A stretch of 64,000 nucleotides of DNA from Peromyscus leucopus (GCF_004664715.2 NC_051074.1:15787678-15851677), one strand, 5' to 3'. Shown: positions 1 through 12,058, counted from the first letter of the stretch. The notes: generated by a model from the letters alone, not told the origin. A program made the numbers and translations.

Positions 1-118
1 GAAATAGTAACCTATATTCCTTTCATTTCTAATCCACTCTTCCTCAGAAATTCATATCTGCAAAAATTATGTCATTAGGACCTTTAATAAATGTCATTTT
101 AAGCAGATTTTTGGCAGG

Positions 119-243
119 TGAACTTAATCCCAGAACTTGATGGGGAGAAGCAGGAAAATGGTCAAGAATTCAAGGCCAACCTCAGCTACATAGTGGGTTT
201 GAGGCCAACCTCAATGTCATGGACCTTGTCTAAAGAAAAGGAA
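119..243 (+). repeat. Degenerate B1/B4-type SINE
   Basis: Reads as an old SINE in sense orientation: 'cttaatcccagaactt' near the start, then 'aattcaaggccaacctcagctacatag' and a final 'ggaccttgtct', the expected order of B1-type blocks. It is heavily diverged and has no A-tail. The exact subfamily cannot be set by eye. Confidence 0.6.
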
Positions 244-1447
244 AATGAATGGGGGTGACTTTGTATGTTCCCAACATAAATATTGCCTATGTCTCATGAC
301 TGAGAGAAAACCTTCTTTGATCTTCAGTGTAGTTATATATTTCTGTACATTGACTTGTCCCATCCTCTCTGCCCCTCTCCCCACGTCTCCTTTTATTACC
401 TAAATTAACAGAAGTTGTGTTAAGCTGACAGCACATAGGAACCATCTTACAGGGAAGTCTGGTTTCTTCAAAGTGCCTCTCCAAGCTGATATATAGGACT
501 CATGCAGGATTCTAGTCTCTTCTCTTAAGACTATCCTTCATTCAAAAGTGGAAGTTCTAAAACATGCCAAGTCCCCCACCTCACCGGCACTTTGCCCTTC
601 ACCACACTGACAACTGGAGTGAGATCTGAAAGCATTTTCAGCCCTAGAAAACTTCTTGGGCCAAAGGTTAAAAGGTTTTCTCAAGAAGTTACCTAGGAAT
701 CCATAAATATTATTTGAAAGTGTTTATGAAATTCTAGTTTGTCAAAAAGAGTAATCATAAATACTACATTGGAAAAATGAAGAATAAAAGTCTAGTTTTT
801 TTCTGTCTACTTTTAAGGGTACAAGTTTCCATTAACCTTTAGTGTTTACTTTACATGAAAGATATTTAACCACCCACTTGGGTTTAAGGTGGGCAGACCA
901 TAATTTAGTCCTTTCAAGTTATTACAGAAGCTGCACCATAAAAATACACTCTCGATAGAACAAGGAACAATTGGTGAATAAGTCATTTTGTGAAAATATT
1001 TAAGAGCTCAAACTAGAAAGAGTGCTCTTCCCATGTAGGCTTTCCTCCAGTTCCAAATGATCAATGGGTAGATGACTTCTGCTTCACAGAAAACTGTTAA
1101 AAGCTCAAGAACTGATGTTATACAACTTTTATTTAAAAAAAAAGCCATAGACTATATTCTTTAAAATCACAAACTTTCTTTGTGTAATACCAACAAAATA
1201 AGAACTTCATAACCTTTAGATGCTAATACCAGTTTTACAAACTAATGATACATCGACTAATAATAGAACCAACAAACATCATTAGCAATGTGTTTTATGT
1301 ACACATATAAGAAGCTATTTTTATCTATAACTCAGTAAATACTCTTCTATAGATTCATGATTACTGAAAAGAAAAATAGATGGTTGTGAAAATGATTAAT
1401 GGAATCTAGAAAATAAATTTGGTTGTAACTGTGTAGATCTGGTTTTG
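244..1447. other. Single-copy AT-rich DNA, nothing recognised
   Basis: No SINE, LINE or LTR signature is recognised. A 65-codon antisense frame over 287-484 has no protein-like features, and its C-rich part (about 354-396) looks like plain low-complexity pyrimidine sequence. Confidence 0.5.
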
Positions 1448-1555
1448 TGGAGAGAGAGAGAGAGATGAAAATTAAAAAGAGAGAGAGAGAAGCAGAGGCA
1501 GATAGAGACAGAGACAGACAGAGAAAGGGTGAGAAATAGAGAGACGGAGAGCAAG
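1448..1555. repeat. (GA)n purine-rich low complexity
   Basis: Two GA tracts separated by 'gatgaaaattaaa', followed by imperfect GA/GACA units. The Leu/Ser-rich antisense open frames at this site exist only because CT repeats lack stop codons. Confidence 0.85.
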
Positions 1556-1867
1556 AATAAAAGTTGTTGAACATGGTAAAAGAACACTTGTGTATTATTT
1601 GATACAAGCTAAGTTTCACTTATATCTGTTCATATGTAGCCAGTAACCTATACTTTTTATTTGTTTTGAGACATCCAAGCTGGCTTCAATTTTACTGTTG
1701 TTGAAGTTTTGTTTTTTTTTTTTTTTCCCTAACCTTCTGATTTTGACTTCCAAATTCTAGAATTACAAATGGCATATGTCCATCCTCATCATGCAAAATC
1801 TTTTTAATCTACATAACTTTTGGAAAAAATAGCTTGTTATCACATAGAAACTAACTATCTGTTGGAA

Positions 1868-1945
1868 CAGCACGCAACTGTAATCCCAGCATTTGGGGGA
1901 GTAGAGGTAGGAGGATAAACAGGTCAAAACCAGCCATGAATTCTT
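1868..1945 (+). repeat. B1/B4-type SINE fragment
   Basis: Contains 'ctgtaatcccagcatttgggg' followed by 'aggtaggaggat' and 'aaaaccagccatg', the head and middle of a Pol III SINE in sense orientation. The 3' half and A-tail are missing. Confidence 0.6.
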
Positions 1946-2270
1946 AGAAAGTTGACAGGCACACTTGAAATATTTGAGATCTTCTCTAGAAAAAGAAAGT
2001 TAAGTAAAATTCAGGTTTACAAGTTGACCAAATTGGACTTTCATAAAAGGAAGTCATGTGGAAATTTTTTATTGATTTTACTAAGTGCTTATATACAATA
2101 TTTCATGTTGTCTTTCTGTGCTCCAATCTTAAAATAGTACTATCTACTCTTATTAAAAATAGTTTTTTCATCCCCACTTCTGAGTGCTTTTGCTAACATG
2201 GGCTATTTTTATAATTTAACTTGTTTATCTTAAATAGGCCTTACCTTCCTAGTTCATAAAACATTGAGGA

Positions 2271-2311
<41 letters not shown>
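2271..2311. repeat. (ATT)n microsatellite
   Basis: About 13 uninterrupted ATT units. It directly abuts the tail end of an antisense B1, so it probably grew out of that element's A-rich tail. Confidence 0.95.
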
Positions 2312-2461
2312 GGTTTTTTTGAGACAGGGTTTCTCTTTTGTAGCTTTGGTACCTGTCCTGAATCTCACTCTGCAGACCAGGCTGACCTCAAACTCACAGA
2401 GATCTGCCTGGTTCTGCCTCCCGAGTGCTGGGATTAAAGGTGTGTGCCACCACTGCCCAGC
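2312..2461 (-). repeat. B1 SINE, near full length
   Basis: The antisense B1 order is complete: 'gagacagggtttctct', 'aggctgacctcaaactcacagagatctgcctgg', 'cctcccgagtgctgggattaaagg' and the head 'ccaccactgcccagc'. It contains 'gtagctttggtacctgtcctg', the cricetid-type central block. Moderately diverged; no convincing TSD. Confidence 0.92.
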
Positions 2462-2804
2462 AAGGATACGCTTCCATACTTACATTTTCTAGAGAAACTG
2501 AGAATTCTACATAACAAATGTACCTGTGCATATAGTGATAAAAATTTATAGTTAGGAATTATGCTGCATTGGTAGAATAGTGGCTGTAGGATCTCCTCCA
2601 AGATTCATGACTTCACTAGCCCTGAATAGTTGTCTAGAGTGCTTTTATGAGGGAAGGTTTCCTTTTTCATGATTTCCTTTTTCATTCAATTAGAGAGCTG
2701 TTGGTTCAGGCAACTAAGGAATGCTAAGAGTGGAGGAAATAATCTTCCTAGGACACCAATAGGTCACCCTATAAAAATGGCCAGCCTGGAAAACATGCAT
2801 ACAA

Positions 2805-2985
2805 GTAACACTATATAGACTAAGTAGGTTATATCTAGGTATGTATGTACATAGACATACATGTATGCAAGTAATAATGATTAATAAAAGAAAGAGGAAG
2901 GATGATATATATACAGGAGGGTTTTGGGGAGGATTGGGAAAGGGAATGTGATCTAATAATATTAGAATATCAAAAAGAAAAAGAA
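2805..2985 (+). repeat. LINE-1 3' UTR end (Lx-like)
   Basis: Sense L1 3' terminus: 'gtatgcaagtaataatgattaataaaag', then a G-rich block 'ggagggttttggggagg', 'gtgatctaataata' and an A-rich end. The pattern matches what I know of rodent Lx 3' ends. It is 5' truncated to about 180 bp. Confidence 0.7.
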
Positions 2986-3387
2986 AATTTTGATAATAGC
3001 AAACTTATTTTTTAAAATGATAAATAAAATTATACCCATAAGATTATAATCCATATTGAATTTGTCTTAAAACTGAAACAAAACCTGACCTATTGTTGTA
3101 TATGTTAAAATATAAAAATAAGCCAAAATATTTGAGCCATATGAAGAATATTATAATAGAAGAAATTATTAAAATGTTTATTAAAAAATGACACCAGATT
3201 TTTCTTGAAGTTATCCAAATACATAGAATTAAAACAAACATTGAATTGACCATTTTGATGATGAGCCTGAAGCCTCTAAAATGGTCTTGTCCCCTCCTAC
3301 ATTCCTTGTACTTTAGTTCAGAAAGAATCAGTAGATAAGACGAGATTTGGCCCCAGTGGCTCTAAGAAACAGGTTGTCTGTGCAGCT

Positions 3388-3445
3388 GGTCCCAGCTCTA
3401 AATCTACCTGCCTCTGGATTGGGAGCACTGAAGTTACAGGCATTC
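3388..3445 (-). repeat. B1-like fragment, degenerate
   Basis: Contains 'acctgcctctggattgggagcactgaagttacaggcat', recognisable as the head half of an antisense B1 (cctcccgagtgctgggattaaaggc) with many changes. Weak call. Confidence 0.4.
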
Positions 3446-3827
3446 CTCATAAGAAATTCAAAGTGGATGAAATCAGAAGTTGGAATAAACTGGGAGTAAG
3501 ATGTGAAGAATTGAGAATAGGCACCTGGACACATAACTTTAAGGAAGTGAATACTTCCAGTGGTTTGAAGTCAGTTTTTAAGAGGCTCCCAAGTTTCAAA
3601 GGCTAGAAGTCATATCAATTACTTGATTTCAGATCTCAAGGACAATAAGCCATGTAGCCACCCTGTTCCATATAGTGACATGCAAGAACTTTGGGATGAT
3701 GTATTTACCCTGTGTGAACACTCTGAATGTTTAGGAGTTTATTACATATCTCTGGTAGAAGTTTTAATGTACAACCTATTTCTACTACTGAGCTCTGTAC
3801 CTCCTTTTCGTTTATTTTTTTTCCCTC

Positions 3828-3967
3828 CAAGACAGGGTTTCTCTGTGTAGTTTTGGTGCCTGTCCTGGATCTTGCTCTGTAGATCAGGCTGGCCTCGAAT
3901 TCACAGAGATTCGCCTGGCTCTGTCTCATAGTCCTGGGATTAATGGCATGTGCTACCACCGCCTGGT
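3828..3967 (-). repeat. B1 SINE
   Basis: Antisense B1 from 'aagacagggtttctctgtgtag' to the head 'ctaccaccgcctgg'. The ORFs crossing 3623-4140 on both strands owe their length to this element and are not genes. Confidence 0.92.
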
Positions 3968-5455
3968 CCTTTTCATTCTTGATAGGCTTGGAGGAGATCT
4001 CCCAAGCTGCCATAGCTCTGAAGTCTGTTTTTAATGGAATATCTCTTCTCCCAGTATATCTATTCTCTCCTGTCTTTAGTGTCCATTTCTTATTCTTAGA
4101 GACTACAATTATGACAAATTTGGTTTATGAATTAAAGTAGTCAGAGTATCAGGGAAAAACCAGTCTGTCACATAAACAACATAAAATAGAGACACTTCTT
4201 CAATAATTATCATGTGATCACATGATTGTGTGGAATTTGGTGGTTTTCCACATAGGTTCTTAAAATGTCTGGATTTTCAGTCTTGTGAATGTCAAACATA
4301 TTTAGATTCTTGATCACTTAGGCTGAGGAACAATTTATTCTTAGTGAATTAATGTTCTGTGCAAGAGACTATTTCATCAATGAAAACACAAATATCTGCT
4401 TTTCAAAAAAAAACCAATATTTTTTTGAACAAATCACTGTAATGATTTATATAGCCACTATTTGGGCTGATTGATGGGTAAAGTTAATTGTCAAATTGAT
4501 ATATAAACGTCATCTTGGATAAAAGATTATTAGAGATACAAAATACATTTATGCTAGTGAAAGAAAACTTTATAAGTAATATTAAATTTGCATAGAGACT
4601 TTAAATAATATAGCAATATTTTCCTGTGAAAATTGTGTTTAAGAGAAAATTACGCAAAAACAAAACATTAAAACTTAAAAATGCCCGACTTTCATATTAC
4701 TTTGGTAGGAAGTTATATAATCTCAAAGCATTATTGTATCTGTAAATGTCTTTCCAAATGATGTTTTGAATTAAGTAATTAAGCAGTGTGGGAGCCAATT
4801 TCACAGAAGGTAATGACATTTTATTTACATCTAAATTAGAGATATTATCTCTTTAAACTTCTAATTATGTATATATTTTCATTTTTATATACAAATTTTT
4901 TATACACATTGAAGCCACAGCTTTGTGTTTAGTATACTAGAATTCTACCACTGTCCTATGTCCCTAATCCATAGACTCATTGCACGCATTCTACAATTCA
5001 TCAACAATAACTTTGAAGAGGTCAATTTTGTTTTAGTTTTTGGATTCCACACTTGTCAATAAATTTGATTTTCTTCCTAAACTGTTCATTGTCCATTCCT
5101 CTGCAAACCAAATTTGCTTCTCTGAATTTCTACAAGATTACAAAAAATATTATGCCAAGTGGTCATTTCATTAAATTCAACAAGTTATAAATTGTTAAGG
5201 AGTAACTAAAATTAGCTGTGTACAAAGGGAAAAGACAGATTTTGAGTTCAAGATTATTTCTTTTCTTCTATAACAGATCATGATTTTCTTCCATGTTTAA
5301 ATATGTTGCTAGAATGTGATTTAAAAAAACATAAAGTAATAAAGGGATTGTTTGACTCAATCTATTGTTTGTAGGTATGCATTAAAAGGTTTTTAGCTGA
5401 GATCAATTCAGTTGCCAAATAATTCATTTTTCATTCTTATACATCCTATCAGAAG
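3968..5455. other. Single-copy AT-rich DNA with one weak SINE trace
   Basis: No clear gene. The stretch 4921-4970 ('tagaattctaccactgtcctatgtccctaatcc') resembles the antisense A/B-box end of an ID/B4 (tRNA-Ala type) SINE, but only weakly. The rest is AT-rich and featureless by eye. Confidence 0.45.
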
Positions 5456-5640
5456 AGGAGGAATGAGAGCTGCAGAGAGCACTCAGGGGCTTAGAGCTCC
5501 TGCAGCTCTTGTAGAGGAGTATAGTTTGGTTCTCAGTAGCCACATTTGGTAGCTCACAACCAACTGTAAGTCTAGCTTCAGAAACACAAATACATTCCTT
5601 CTCTATAGGTTTCCACAAGCATATGTATGTATTTAAAAAT
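5456..5640 (+). repeat. B2 SINE (first of tandem pair)
   Basis: Sense B2: 'gagcactcaggggcttagagctcctgcagctcttg', 'gttctcagtagccacatttggtagctcacaaccaactgtaa' and an A-rich end at about 5630-5640. More diverged than its downstream neighbour, which begins immediately after its tail. Confidence 0.75.
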
Positions 5641-5645
5641 AAACC

Positions 5646-5886
5646 TGTGCTGCTGGATGGCTCAGAATATAAGAGTACTTTGCTGCTCCTCATGAGAATG
5701 CTAGTTATGTTTGCAGCACAAAGCTCACAATTGCTGGTAATTCCAGCTCCACGGAATCCCTTACCCTCTTCTGGGCTCTGAGGGTACTTGGACACATGTG
5801 ATATACACACATAGATGTATGGTATGTACTCACAGACTCATAAACACATACACATATGCATGGCTCAAAATGAAAATAAATCTTTC
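5646..5886 (+). repeat. B2 SINE (second of tandem pair)
   Basis: Sense B2: 'gctggatggctcagaatataagagtac' (tRNA-like A box), 'cagcacaaagctcacaattgctggtaattccagctcc', a CA/TA-rich linker with 'acacatacacatatgcatgg', and the tail 'aaaataaatcttt', which carries an AATAAA typical of B2. It starts at the A-tail of the preceding B2, a common landing site. Confidence 0.85.
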
Positions 5887-5984
5887 AAAACAATTTTGGT
5901 CTAATTTATATTCCATAAATACTTATGTAACTTATTTATTCATTTACAATGCTCTTTATTTACTCTTTGAGAATGTCTTGTAAC

Positions 5985-6270
5985 ATGTTTTGATTTTTCC
6001 TCTTTCCAGTCTCCCTACTTGTCCCAGTGCAGCAGTGACCCTGCTTCCATTCCCATACCCACTCAACTTCATGTTCTTTCTCTCTATTTAGGAAATGAGG
6101 TACAATTCGTGTTTACTGATAGTGATCTTTAGTAGGGAACCTCTACTGGATAACTCCAATGAAGACAGTTGACTTTCCCTCCCGCAGCTGCTATCAACTG
6201 CAAATATATTATTGACTAATGGTGAGACTTCTTTCCCACTTTCCCTTCTCCATTCTTTGATTTTTGTCTT
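5985..6270 (-). repeat. LINE-1 Lx-type 3' UTR fragment, old
   Basis: Pyrimidine-rich opening followed by 'gaggtacaattcgtgtttactgatagtgatc' and 'gacagttgactttccctcccgcagctgctatcaactgcaaat', which reads as a diverged antisense rodent L1 3' UTR. The related 21.2-21.7 kb segment shows the same order of blocks. Confidence 0.55.
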
Positions 6271-7412
6271 GTTAATGCTTTGACAAGTCTCTATGTTCTA
6301 TGACATAAGTATGTGTTATATTCAGCAACGGTGTTTTATCATTGACTTGTGAAAGGTAACCAATAGCATTGGCAATAACCTGTAATGTTCTGTGGGTTTA
6401 TGGGTACATATTTGTCAACAATTTTAAAAGATGTAACCCATTCCTGGGAGTCTTATTTGGTAACATCTTGTATCTATTTGGAGTTTTGGTAGCCTCATTG
6501 AAACTGCACACGCACACACATGAATTGTTTTTAAATACTTGTTTTGATATTACTTTCCTATATTATTTTACTGTTTGACTGTGTTTTATATTTATTTTTT
6601 AATGTTTATATCTTGCATATTTTCTATTTATTATCAAATAAAATGCACATTTTTCAAAAAAAATTTAAATCATTCTTAATCAGCTTCACTGTCTTCTACT
6701 GTGATTAAATTGTGGTTATTTATGAATACACTTCTCTCATAACTGGGTAAATGGGAGGCATCTCCTTGAGGAGCATGTCCACTTGCCCCACATCATGCTT
6801 CCTATTTATTCAAGCTAAAAAGGTTCATACCCTCTTTTTCACATTATGCAAAGAGCAAATTCATAAATTCCACAGGATTGGAAACTAGTCATTTTTATGG
6901 ATATCATTAACACTATATTTTCTCATAGGTATCCATTAGAGTCATTCAATCAAATTAATATTGAATAGTTATGTGTAAGTCATAAGTTTATAAACTTCCC
7001 TTCTTGGAGATTTCACTACACTAGACAAGCTCACATTCATGAAATCTTAATGTACACTGAATACATTCTCTGAGAATTTTGTGCATCTTCTGTCAAAGGA
7101 TGCTATTAGCATAAGAAAATATATTCATCTGTTTTGTCTCTGGCTAATTATTTGCTGAGTATATTCTCATGATAACTTCAAATTCCCTCTTTTATATGCA
7201 AACTAATATAAAGGCTGAATAACTCAATTGTAACATCCTGTACAGTCATGCAGAAATGCAATTTTTGACTTGCCACTGAATTTTTTTTTGTGGACATTTA
7301 AGTGGTATTCTTTGTTGTAGCTGAGCTTGGATCTTATCTGTCTGTTAAAATACACATGTAGCATGGTTTGTTGTTAGAACTTTGTATAGTATCTGTGTGT
7401 AAAGTATTGAAT
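6271..7412. other. Single-copy AT-rich DNA, nothing recognised
   Basis: No repeat family or gene identified. A short CA tract at about 6508-6521 and AT-rich sequence dominate. The small open frame at 6369-6578 has no recognisable motif. Confidence 0.5.
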
Positions 7413-7762
7413 CCAGATAGGGAAGATAGCTGAGTGGGTAAGAGAATGTACTGCACAAGCTTGAAGACCCCAGTTCAGATCCCCAGCACCCTCATAGCTA
7501 GGCATGCATACTGTCACATAACTTCAGTATTCAAACAGTAGTGAATGGTCAGGAGTATATCTGGGGTCTGCTGCAAGGCAGCCAAGCACAAATCCACGAG
7601 TTTCAGATACAGTCGGAGATCCTATTACTAGGGAGTGAGAGGGAATGAGATTGAAAGTGATCAAGGAGGGCACCTGGCATCCGTCTCTATCCTCTGTGCC
7701 TGTGGGCGTACATGTTCATACACAAGGAGACACTAGAAACAAATGCACATACAAATATGAAT
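7413..7762 (+). repeat. B2-superfamily SINE (B3-like, long form)
   Basis: Starts 'gggaagatagctgagtgggtaagagaatgtactgcacaagcttg', the tRNA-derived head, with 'gttcagatccccagcaccc' as B box. It ends 'gggcacctggcatccgtctctatcctctgtgcctg' followed by CA-rich sequence, as in the B3-like type. The middle is B1/B4-like and diverged. Confidence 0.65.
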
Positions 7763-8144
7763 GCAGTAACAGAGCAACAAAATAGTTGTATTTTCTGCAT
7801 TATCTTGAAAAAAAAAAAACAACTTCAAATATTTATTTTGGTGTCCACAGGGCTTTTCTTTATTTCTTTGGTGGTGAGTTTTTATAAAACTTTTTTAAAT
7901 CTTTGATATGGATGTGATGCTTCCTTACCTAAGACTAATGAATTACCTATATGTTTTTTGATGTATGCTAGTGCCCTTGTATATCTAAAGTGTCTATTTT
8001 ATGTCATTCAAAGGATAAAGTTTTGGTTGCTGATACTGAAAAAAAGACAATTGGCCAAGAGTGATGGCAACACCATATGCTCTTTGTTATGTTTGAGTGT
8101 GAGTGTGCTTTAGATGTGCTAGTGTCTTAGAGTTTTTAATCAGG
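7763..8144. other. AT-rich DNA, nothing recognised
   Basis: Holds a short A-tract at about 7808-7820 and several TTTT runs. No gene or element identified. Confidence 0.5.
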
Positions 8145-8550
8145 TGAATGATTTCAAGGCGAAATTTTATTTGCAGTACAATAATCCCATCCCCAGTTTT
8201 TCTTATTTACCTTTTCACAGTACCTGTGTTATACTCTTTACCTCTTTAGACCTCCTCCCTACAATGGTTCCTTTCCATTTCCTTGTCTTTTGGGGATACT
8301 TTCGGGTTATGTATTCAGATATTAAGATATGGAGCTAGGATCCACCAACAATAGAACACATTTGGTATTGTCCTTTCTGGGTTTTTGTTACCTCACTCTC
8401 TACAATATTTTCTAATTATTTTTTAACCTCCAAATTTCATTTTTCTTCACAGATGACTAGAATTCCATTGTGTCTAGAGACCAAATTTCCACTATCCATT
8501 TCTCAGTTGCAGGACATTTAGGCTGTTTACTGTTCCTAGCTACTGTCACA
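8145..8550 (-). repeat. LINE-1 3' end, old, antisense
   Basis: 'ggagctaggatccaccaacaatagaacacatttggtattgtcctttctgggtttttgttacctcactc' is the antisense of an L1 ORF2/3' UTR boundary. 'attccattgtgtctagagacc' and 'ccatttctcagttgcaggacatttaggctgttt' correspond to the L1 ORF2 C-terminal coding region seen better at 40.1-40.3 kb. Many stops; a fossil. Confidence 0.75.
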
Positions 8551-8673
8551 TGTACTGGAGCTGAAGTTACTGACAGTTGGAAGATATCTGACATGGGTGC
8601 TAGAATCAAGCTCAAAATCAATCCTTTGGAAGAATAGTACATGTTCTAATCATCAAGCCATCTCCCCAGCCCC
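8551..8673 (-). repeat. B2 SINE (head half)
   Basis: Antisense B2: 'ctggagctgaagttactgacagttgg', 'gacatgggtgctagaatcaagctc', then 'tctaatcatcaagccatctccccagcccc', the reversed tRNA-like head. It is inserted in, or abuts, the antisense L1 just before it. Confidence 0.8.
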
Positions 8674-8749
8674 TGTTTGTACATTGAGAAATGTGTCCTT
8701 AAGTCTAAGCTCATTATTTAACCAGATTATTTTGATTTATATCAAATAT

Positions 8750-8752
8750 AGT

Positions 8753-8808
<56 letters not shown>
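8750..8808. repeat. (TG)n microsatellite
   Basis: About 25 TG units, with one TA interruption near the start. A likely length-polymorphic marker. Confidence 0.97.
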
Positions 8809-8811
8809 TAT

Positions 8812-8940
8812 TAAAGACAGGGTCCCACATAGCTAAGGCTGGCCTCAAACCTGCTTCCTAGTTGAGGCTGGCCATGGACTTGGACTTGGTTCTCTTGCCG
8901 CCACCTCTTGACTGCTAGGTTTGCAGGTGTAAGTTTCCAA
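8812..8940 (-). repeat. B1-like SINE, degenerate
   Basis: 'aaagacagggtcccacatagctaaggctggcctcaaacctgc' and later 'ccgccacctcttgactgctaggtttgcaggtgt' are diverged antisense B1 blocks. The TG repeat sits at its tail. Confidence 0.6.
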
Positions 8941-9241
8941 ACTCCGTTTTTATGGTAAATTAGAGACCAAACCTATGGCTTCAAGTACTAAAACCAGCTG
9001 AGCCACACTTTCATCTCTTAAATGGTTTATTTCACATCTAATGTTTACTTGGATTTCCCAAAAACTATATTTACCTCAGTATAACAGATGCATACTTTGC
9101 AAATATGTTTTTTCCCGATATAGGTTGATTCTTGACTCTGTTGTTTCTTTTCTTGTGTACAGTCATTACTTTCTTGTGATCCCAAATGTTTTGTTGCTGC
9201 TGTTATCAATGTCATCTGTTCTTTAGACTTCCAGTTCGCAT

Positions 9242-9428
9242 ATCCTTCCCAGTTCCATTGTCCAGAGTAATTTATCCCATCTTCTCAAGTTATCTTTTAG
9301 GAATTTCATGGTGGAAGTTTATATTCATCTTTAATTCCAAACTCTGATTTTTGCAATTGCTGAAAATTAGGGTTCTAGCTTGATTCTTCTACATGGAAAA
9401 CTCAATTTTCCAGCATGATTTATGGAGT
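9242..9428 (-). repeat. LINE-1 ORF2-derived fragment, old
   Basis: 'gttatcttttaggaatttcatgg', 'ggttctagcttgattcttctacatgg' and 'ttccagcatgatttatggag' form a familiar antisense L1 ORF2 stretch. It ends at the target site of the young B1. Confidence 0.6.
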
Positions 9429-9443
9429 AAGATGTCTTTTTGT

Positions 9444-9607
9444 GGCCGGGCGGTGGTGGCACACGCCTTTAATCCCAGCACTCGGGAGGCAGAGCCAGGC
9501 GGATCTCTGTGAGTTCGAGGCCAGCCTGGGCTACCAAGTGAGCTCCAGGAAAGGCGCAAAGCTACACAAAGAAACCCTGTCTCGAAAAACCAAAAAAAAA
9601 AAAAAAA
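9444..9607 (+). repeat. Young B1 SINE with 15-bp TSD
   Basis: Full-length sense B1 from 'ggccgggcggtggtggcacacgcc' to 'gaaaccctgtctcg' and a long A-tail. The Pol III B box 'gttcgaggccagcc' is intact. The direct repeat aagatgtctttttgt flanks it perfectly at 9429-9443 and 9608-9622. Near-consensus sequence and a perfect TSD indicate recent insertion. Confidence 0.97.
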
Positions 9608-9622
9608 AAGATGTCTTTTTGT

Positions 9623-11489
9623 TCAAATAAAAACATAATTTTATGTGAAAAAATGCCTTAAATCTTAATGTAAAATATTAAATACAATAAATGAACTCAA
9701 TGCAGATGTTGAAAATAGTAGTAACACTATATTTAAATAACAATTGCATGCAATAAAGTTAAGAAAACAATTACAATTGAAATACTTTAAAAATAAAATA
9801 GCAATAAATGTAAATAGATATATCTGTGATATACATCTTAAAATACTATATTAATGTAAGGTGGACACATTTCTGAAGAGATTTTTTTGTTCATGTATTT
9901 AAGATTAAATAATGTTAAGTAGTATATAAACTACACACAATTCTTATGAACAGCATGAATAATTTTCTTCATCTAACTAGAGAAAAATCTGAACATATGT
10001 GTAATCACACACACAAAATACAAATAAGTCAGGCTATACAAAACCATATTTAAAGATCACCAATCACTATTTCTCCATCTCGCTGTTTCCAACAGCTCCT
10101 AAAATTGCCATTCTGGGAACTATGGTCCTACTCATGGGCCCTTGAAGAGAATGTCAAGACTGAACTACAGCAACTTACCTATGGTAAAACATCACCAGAT
10201 TTGATACAGTGAGTTTCCATCGGGTTTTTCCGATTTTCACTGAGTTTCTTTGACTCACAGGACACTCAGGTGTGCTCCTCCTATCCTGCACTGTGTTTCT
10301 CACATTTCAGCCTCTTTGACCTGCCTGAGCAGAGAAAGACGGCTCTGTTCTGTTGCTGCTTTTCTTTCCTAATCAAAATTCCTATATGCCTCCAGCAAGA
10401 TAGCCGGGTTCGTTGTAGTATATGGGCTGCTTTTATTCTCCTAGGAAACTATCTTTCACTATGTACTTTCCAAGGTCTAAAAACAACTGTTTTCTATATC
10501 TCATCTTGTTTTACTTGTGCTTTATTATAATCAGTGAGTTCATTGCTAGTTATTCTGCCATATTTGTGGTGGTAGTCTTAACTTTATTAATCAGTAAAGC
10601 ATGTCAGTACACTCTGTTTATTGTTGTTTGGTCCCATGGCATGTCCATCTTTGCTTCTGGCAGCTCTTATTTATTCTTACACCTACTCAGCCTAGTGTCA
10701 CCATAAGAGACATAATTTCTATAGTATACTGTTGAACTTGTTCTTAGCACTCTCCTTACTTACAAAGTTCATTTTTGATGACTCTTTTTCAAATCCATGA
10801 CTCCCTTGGGTTTGTATAATTCTTTCCTTGAGTATCTCTCTCTTTTACATACATGCTTAAATTCATTAAAACCTTTGATTAATAAAGAAAATTTTTGATT
10901 AGTTAAAAGACTCTTGTTATAGATTCCATATCATTTTATACTTTATTTGTTTTGCATAAAATGACCTTTTTGTAGTTACCTTATTGTTTGTTCTGTGATG
11001 AATTGGTGAATTATCACATAAGATTTTTTCCTTGTGTTTGAGTGTCAAATCATTTGATGAGTTCATTGATGGAAATGTAAATACATACAGTAGATTATAC
11101 AATTATCCTTAAAGAATGGATTTTGACCATTCAAGACTATGTGGAATTATTTTAGTTCATGCTAAATTTTCTATGTATTTTCCCACTTGTTACCTTATCA
11201 TTCTATAATCATGCATATTGGACCCAGTTACTTGCAGTCATGACTTAAATCTTTTTTTAAAACTCTTCCAGTTCTATAGCTGTATCTGTGAATAGGGGCA
11301 AATCTTTTCCATATTTTATGTGGTAGCTTTTGTCAGGTACTCATATTTTTCTAGATTTCTTGAATTCTCTGTTTTTGATAGATACAAAACAACATAAACT
11401 ATATTCCTTTAACCAGGACAGGCAGACTGTCTCACTTTCATTCTTATTATGTATATTCATGTTTGGTATATTTTTAAAGATTTATTTTA
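9623..11489. other. Single-copy AT-rich DNA, nothing recognised
   Basis: No repeat family identified. The overlapping frames at 10270-10530 and 10422-10706 are Leu/Phe/Ser-rich, as expected for pyrimidine-rich AT DNA, and show no recognisable domain or splice context. Confidence 0.5.
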
Positions 11490-11690
11490 AGTGTGGGGGG
11501 GTTGTGTCTGTGTGAGTGTTTGTGTACATGCATATGTTTGTGGAAGACAGATATTGGCATCAGATGTGCCAAAGCCAAAACCAGAGGTGGCTGTGATCAC
11601 TTCCACATGTGTGCTAATAACTGAACTTGGGTATTCTGCAAGAGCAGTGTAATCTATTAGTCACTGAGCTTTCATAACAGGTCCTTATAT
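11490..11690 (-). repeat. B2/B3-type SINE, antisense, old
   Basis: A GT-rich opening ('gtgtctgtgtgagtgtttgtgtacatgc') is followed by 'gtggctgtgatcacttccacatgtgtgctaataactgaacttggg', 'ctgcaagagcagtgtaatctattagtcactgagc'. This is the antisense order of a B2 (tail, body, B box, A box). Confidence 0.65.
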
Positions 11691-11896
11691 TTGATGTATT
11701 TGATCCATTATTTATGTGTATGAAACAGGGAAGGAAACATGTCTGGAAGATTTACTCTGATACCTAGAACAGAAATGCTGTATGATTTTTTTTCATTTCT
11801 CTACATTGAACTTATGCTTTCAGATTCTGTTGAAAAAAGGCAATTTGAAATTTAGTAATATTATTTAAAGTCATTAACATTTCAAAAAATGTCCTC

Positions 11897-12008
11897 CATG
11901 GGGGGGAGGGGGGACAACAAGGGAATCCATGGCTGATATGTAAAATTAAATTAAATTATAAAATAAAATTAAAAAATAAAATAAAATAAAAATAAATAAA
12001 TAAAAAAC
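11897..12008 (+). repeat. LINE-1 extreme 3' end with long A-rich tail
   Basis: 'gggggaggggggacaacaagggaatccatggctgatatgtaaaatt' matches the last bases of the L1 3' UTR seen at 58,090-58,150. It is followed by about 60 bp of A/T with repeated 'aaataaaat' units. Truncated to little more than 100 bp. Confidence 0.75.
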
Positions 12009-12058
12009 ACATTTACTGCTAAAAAAATTCTCTTTGCTTCTCAAGACAGTCTTTCATC

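Noticed and set aside
5424..5810. 128-codon antisense open frame
   Set aside because: It runs across two tandem B2 SINEs; the sequence is B2, not a gene.
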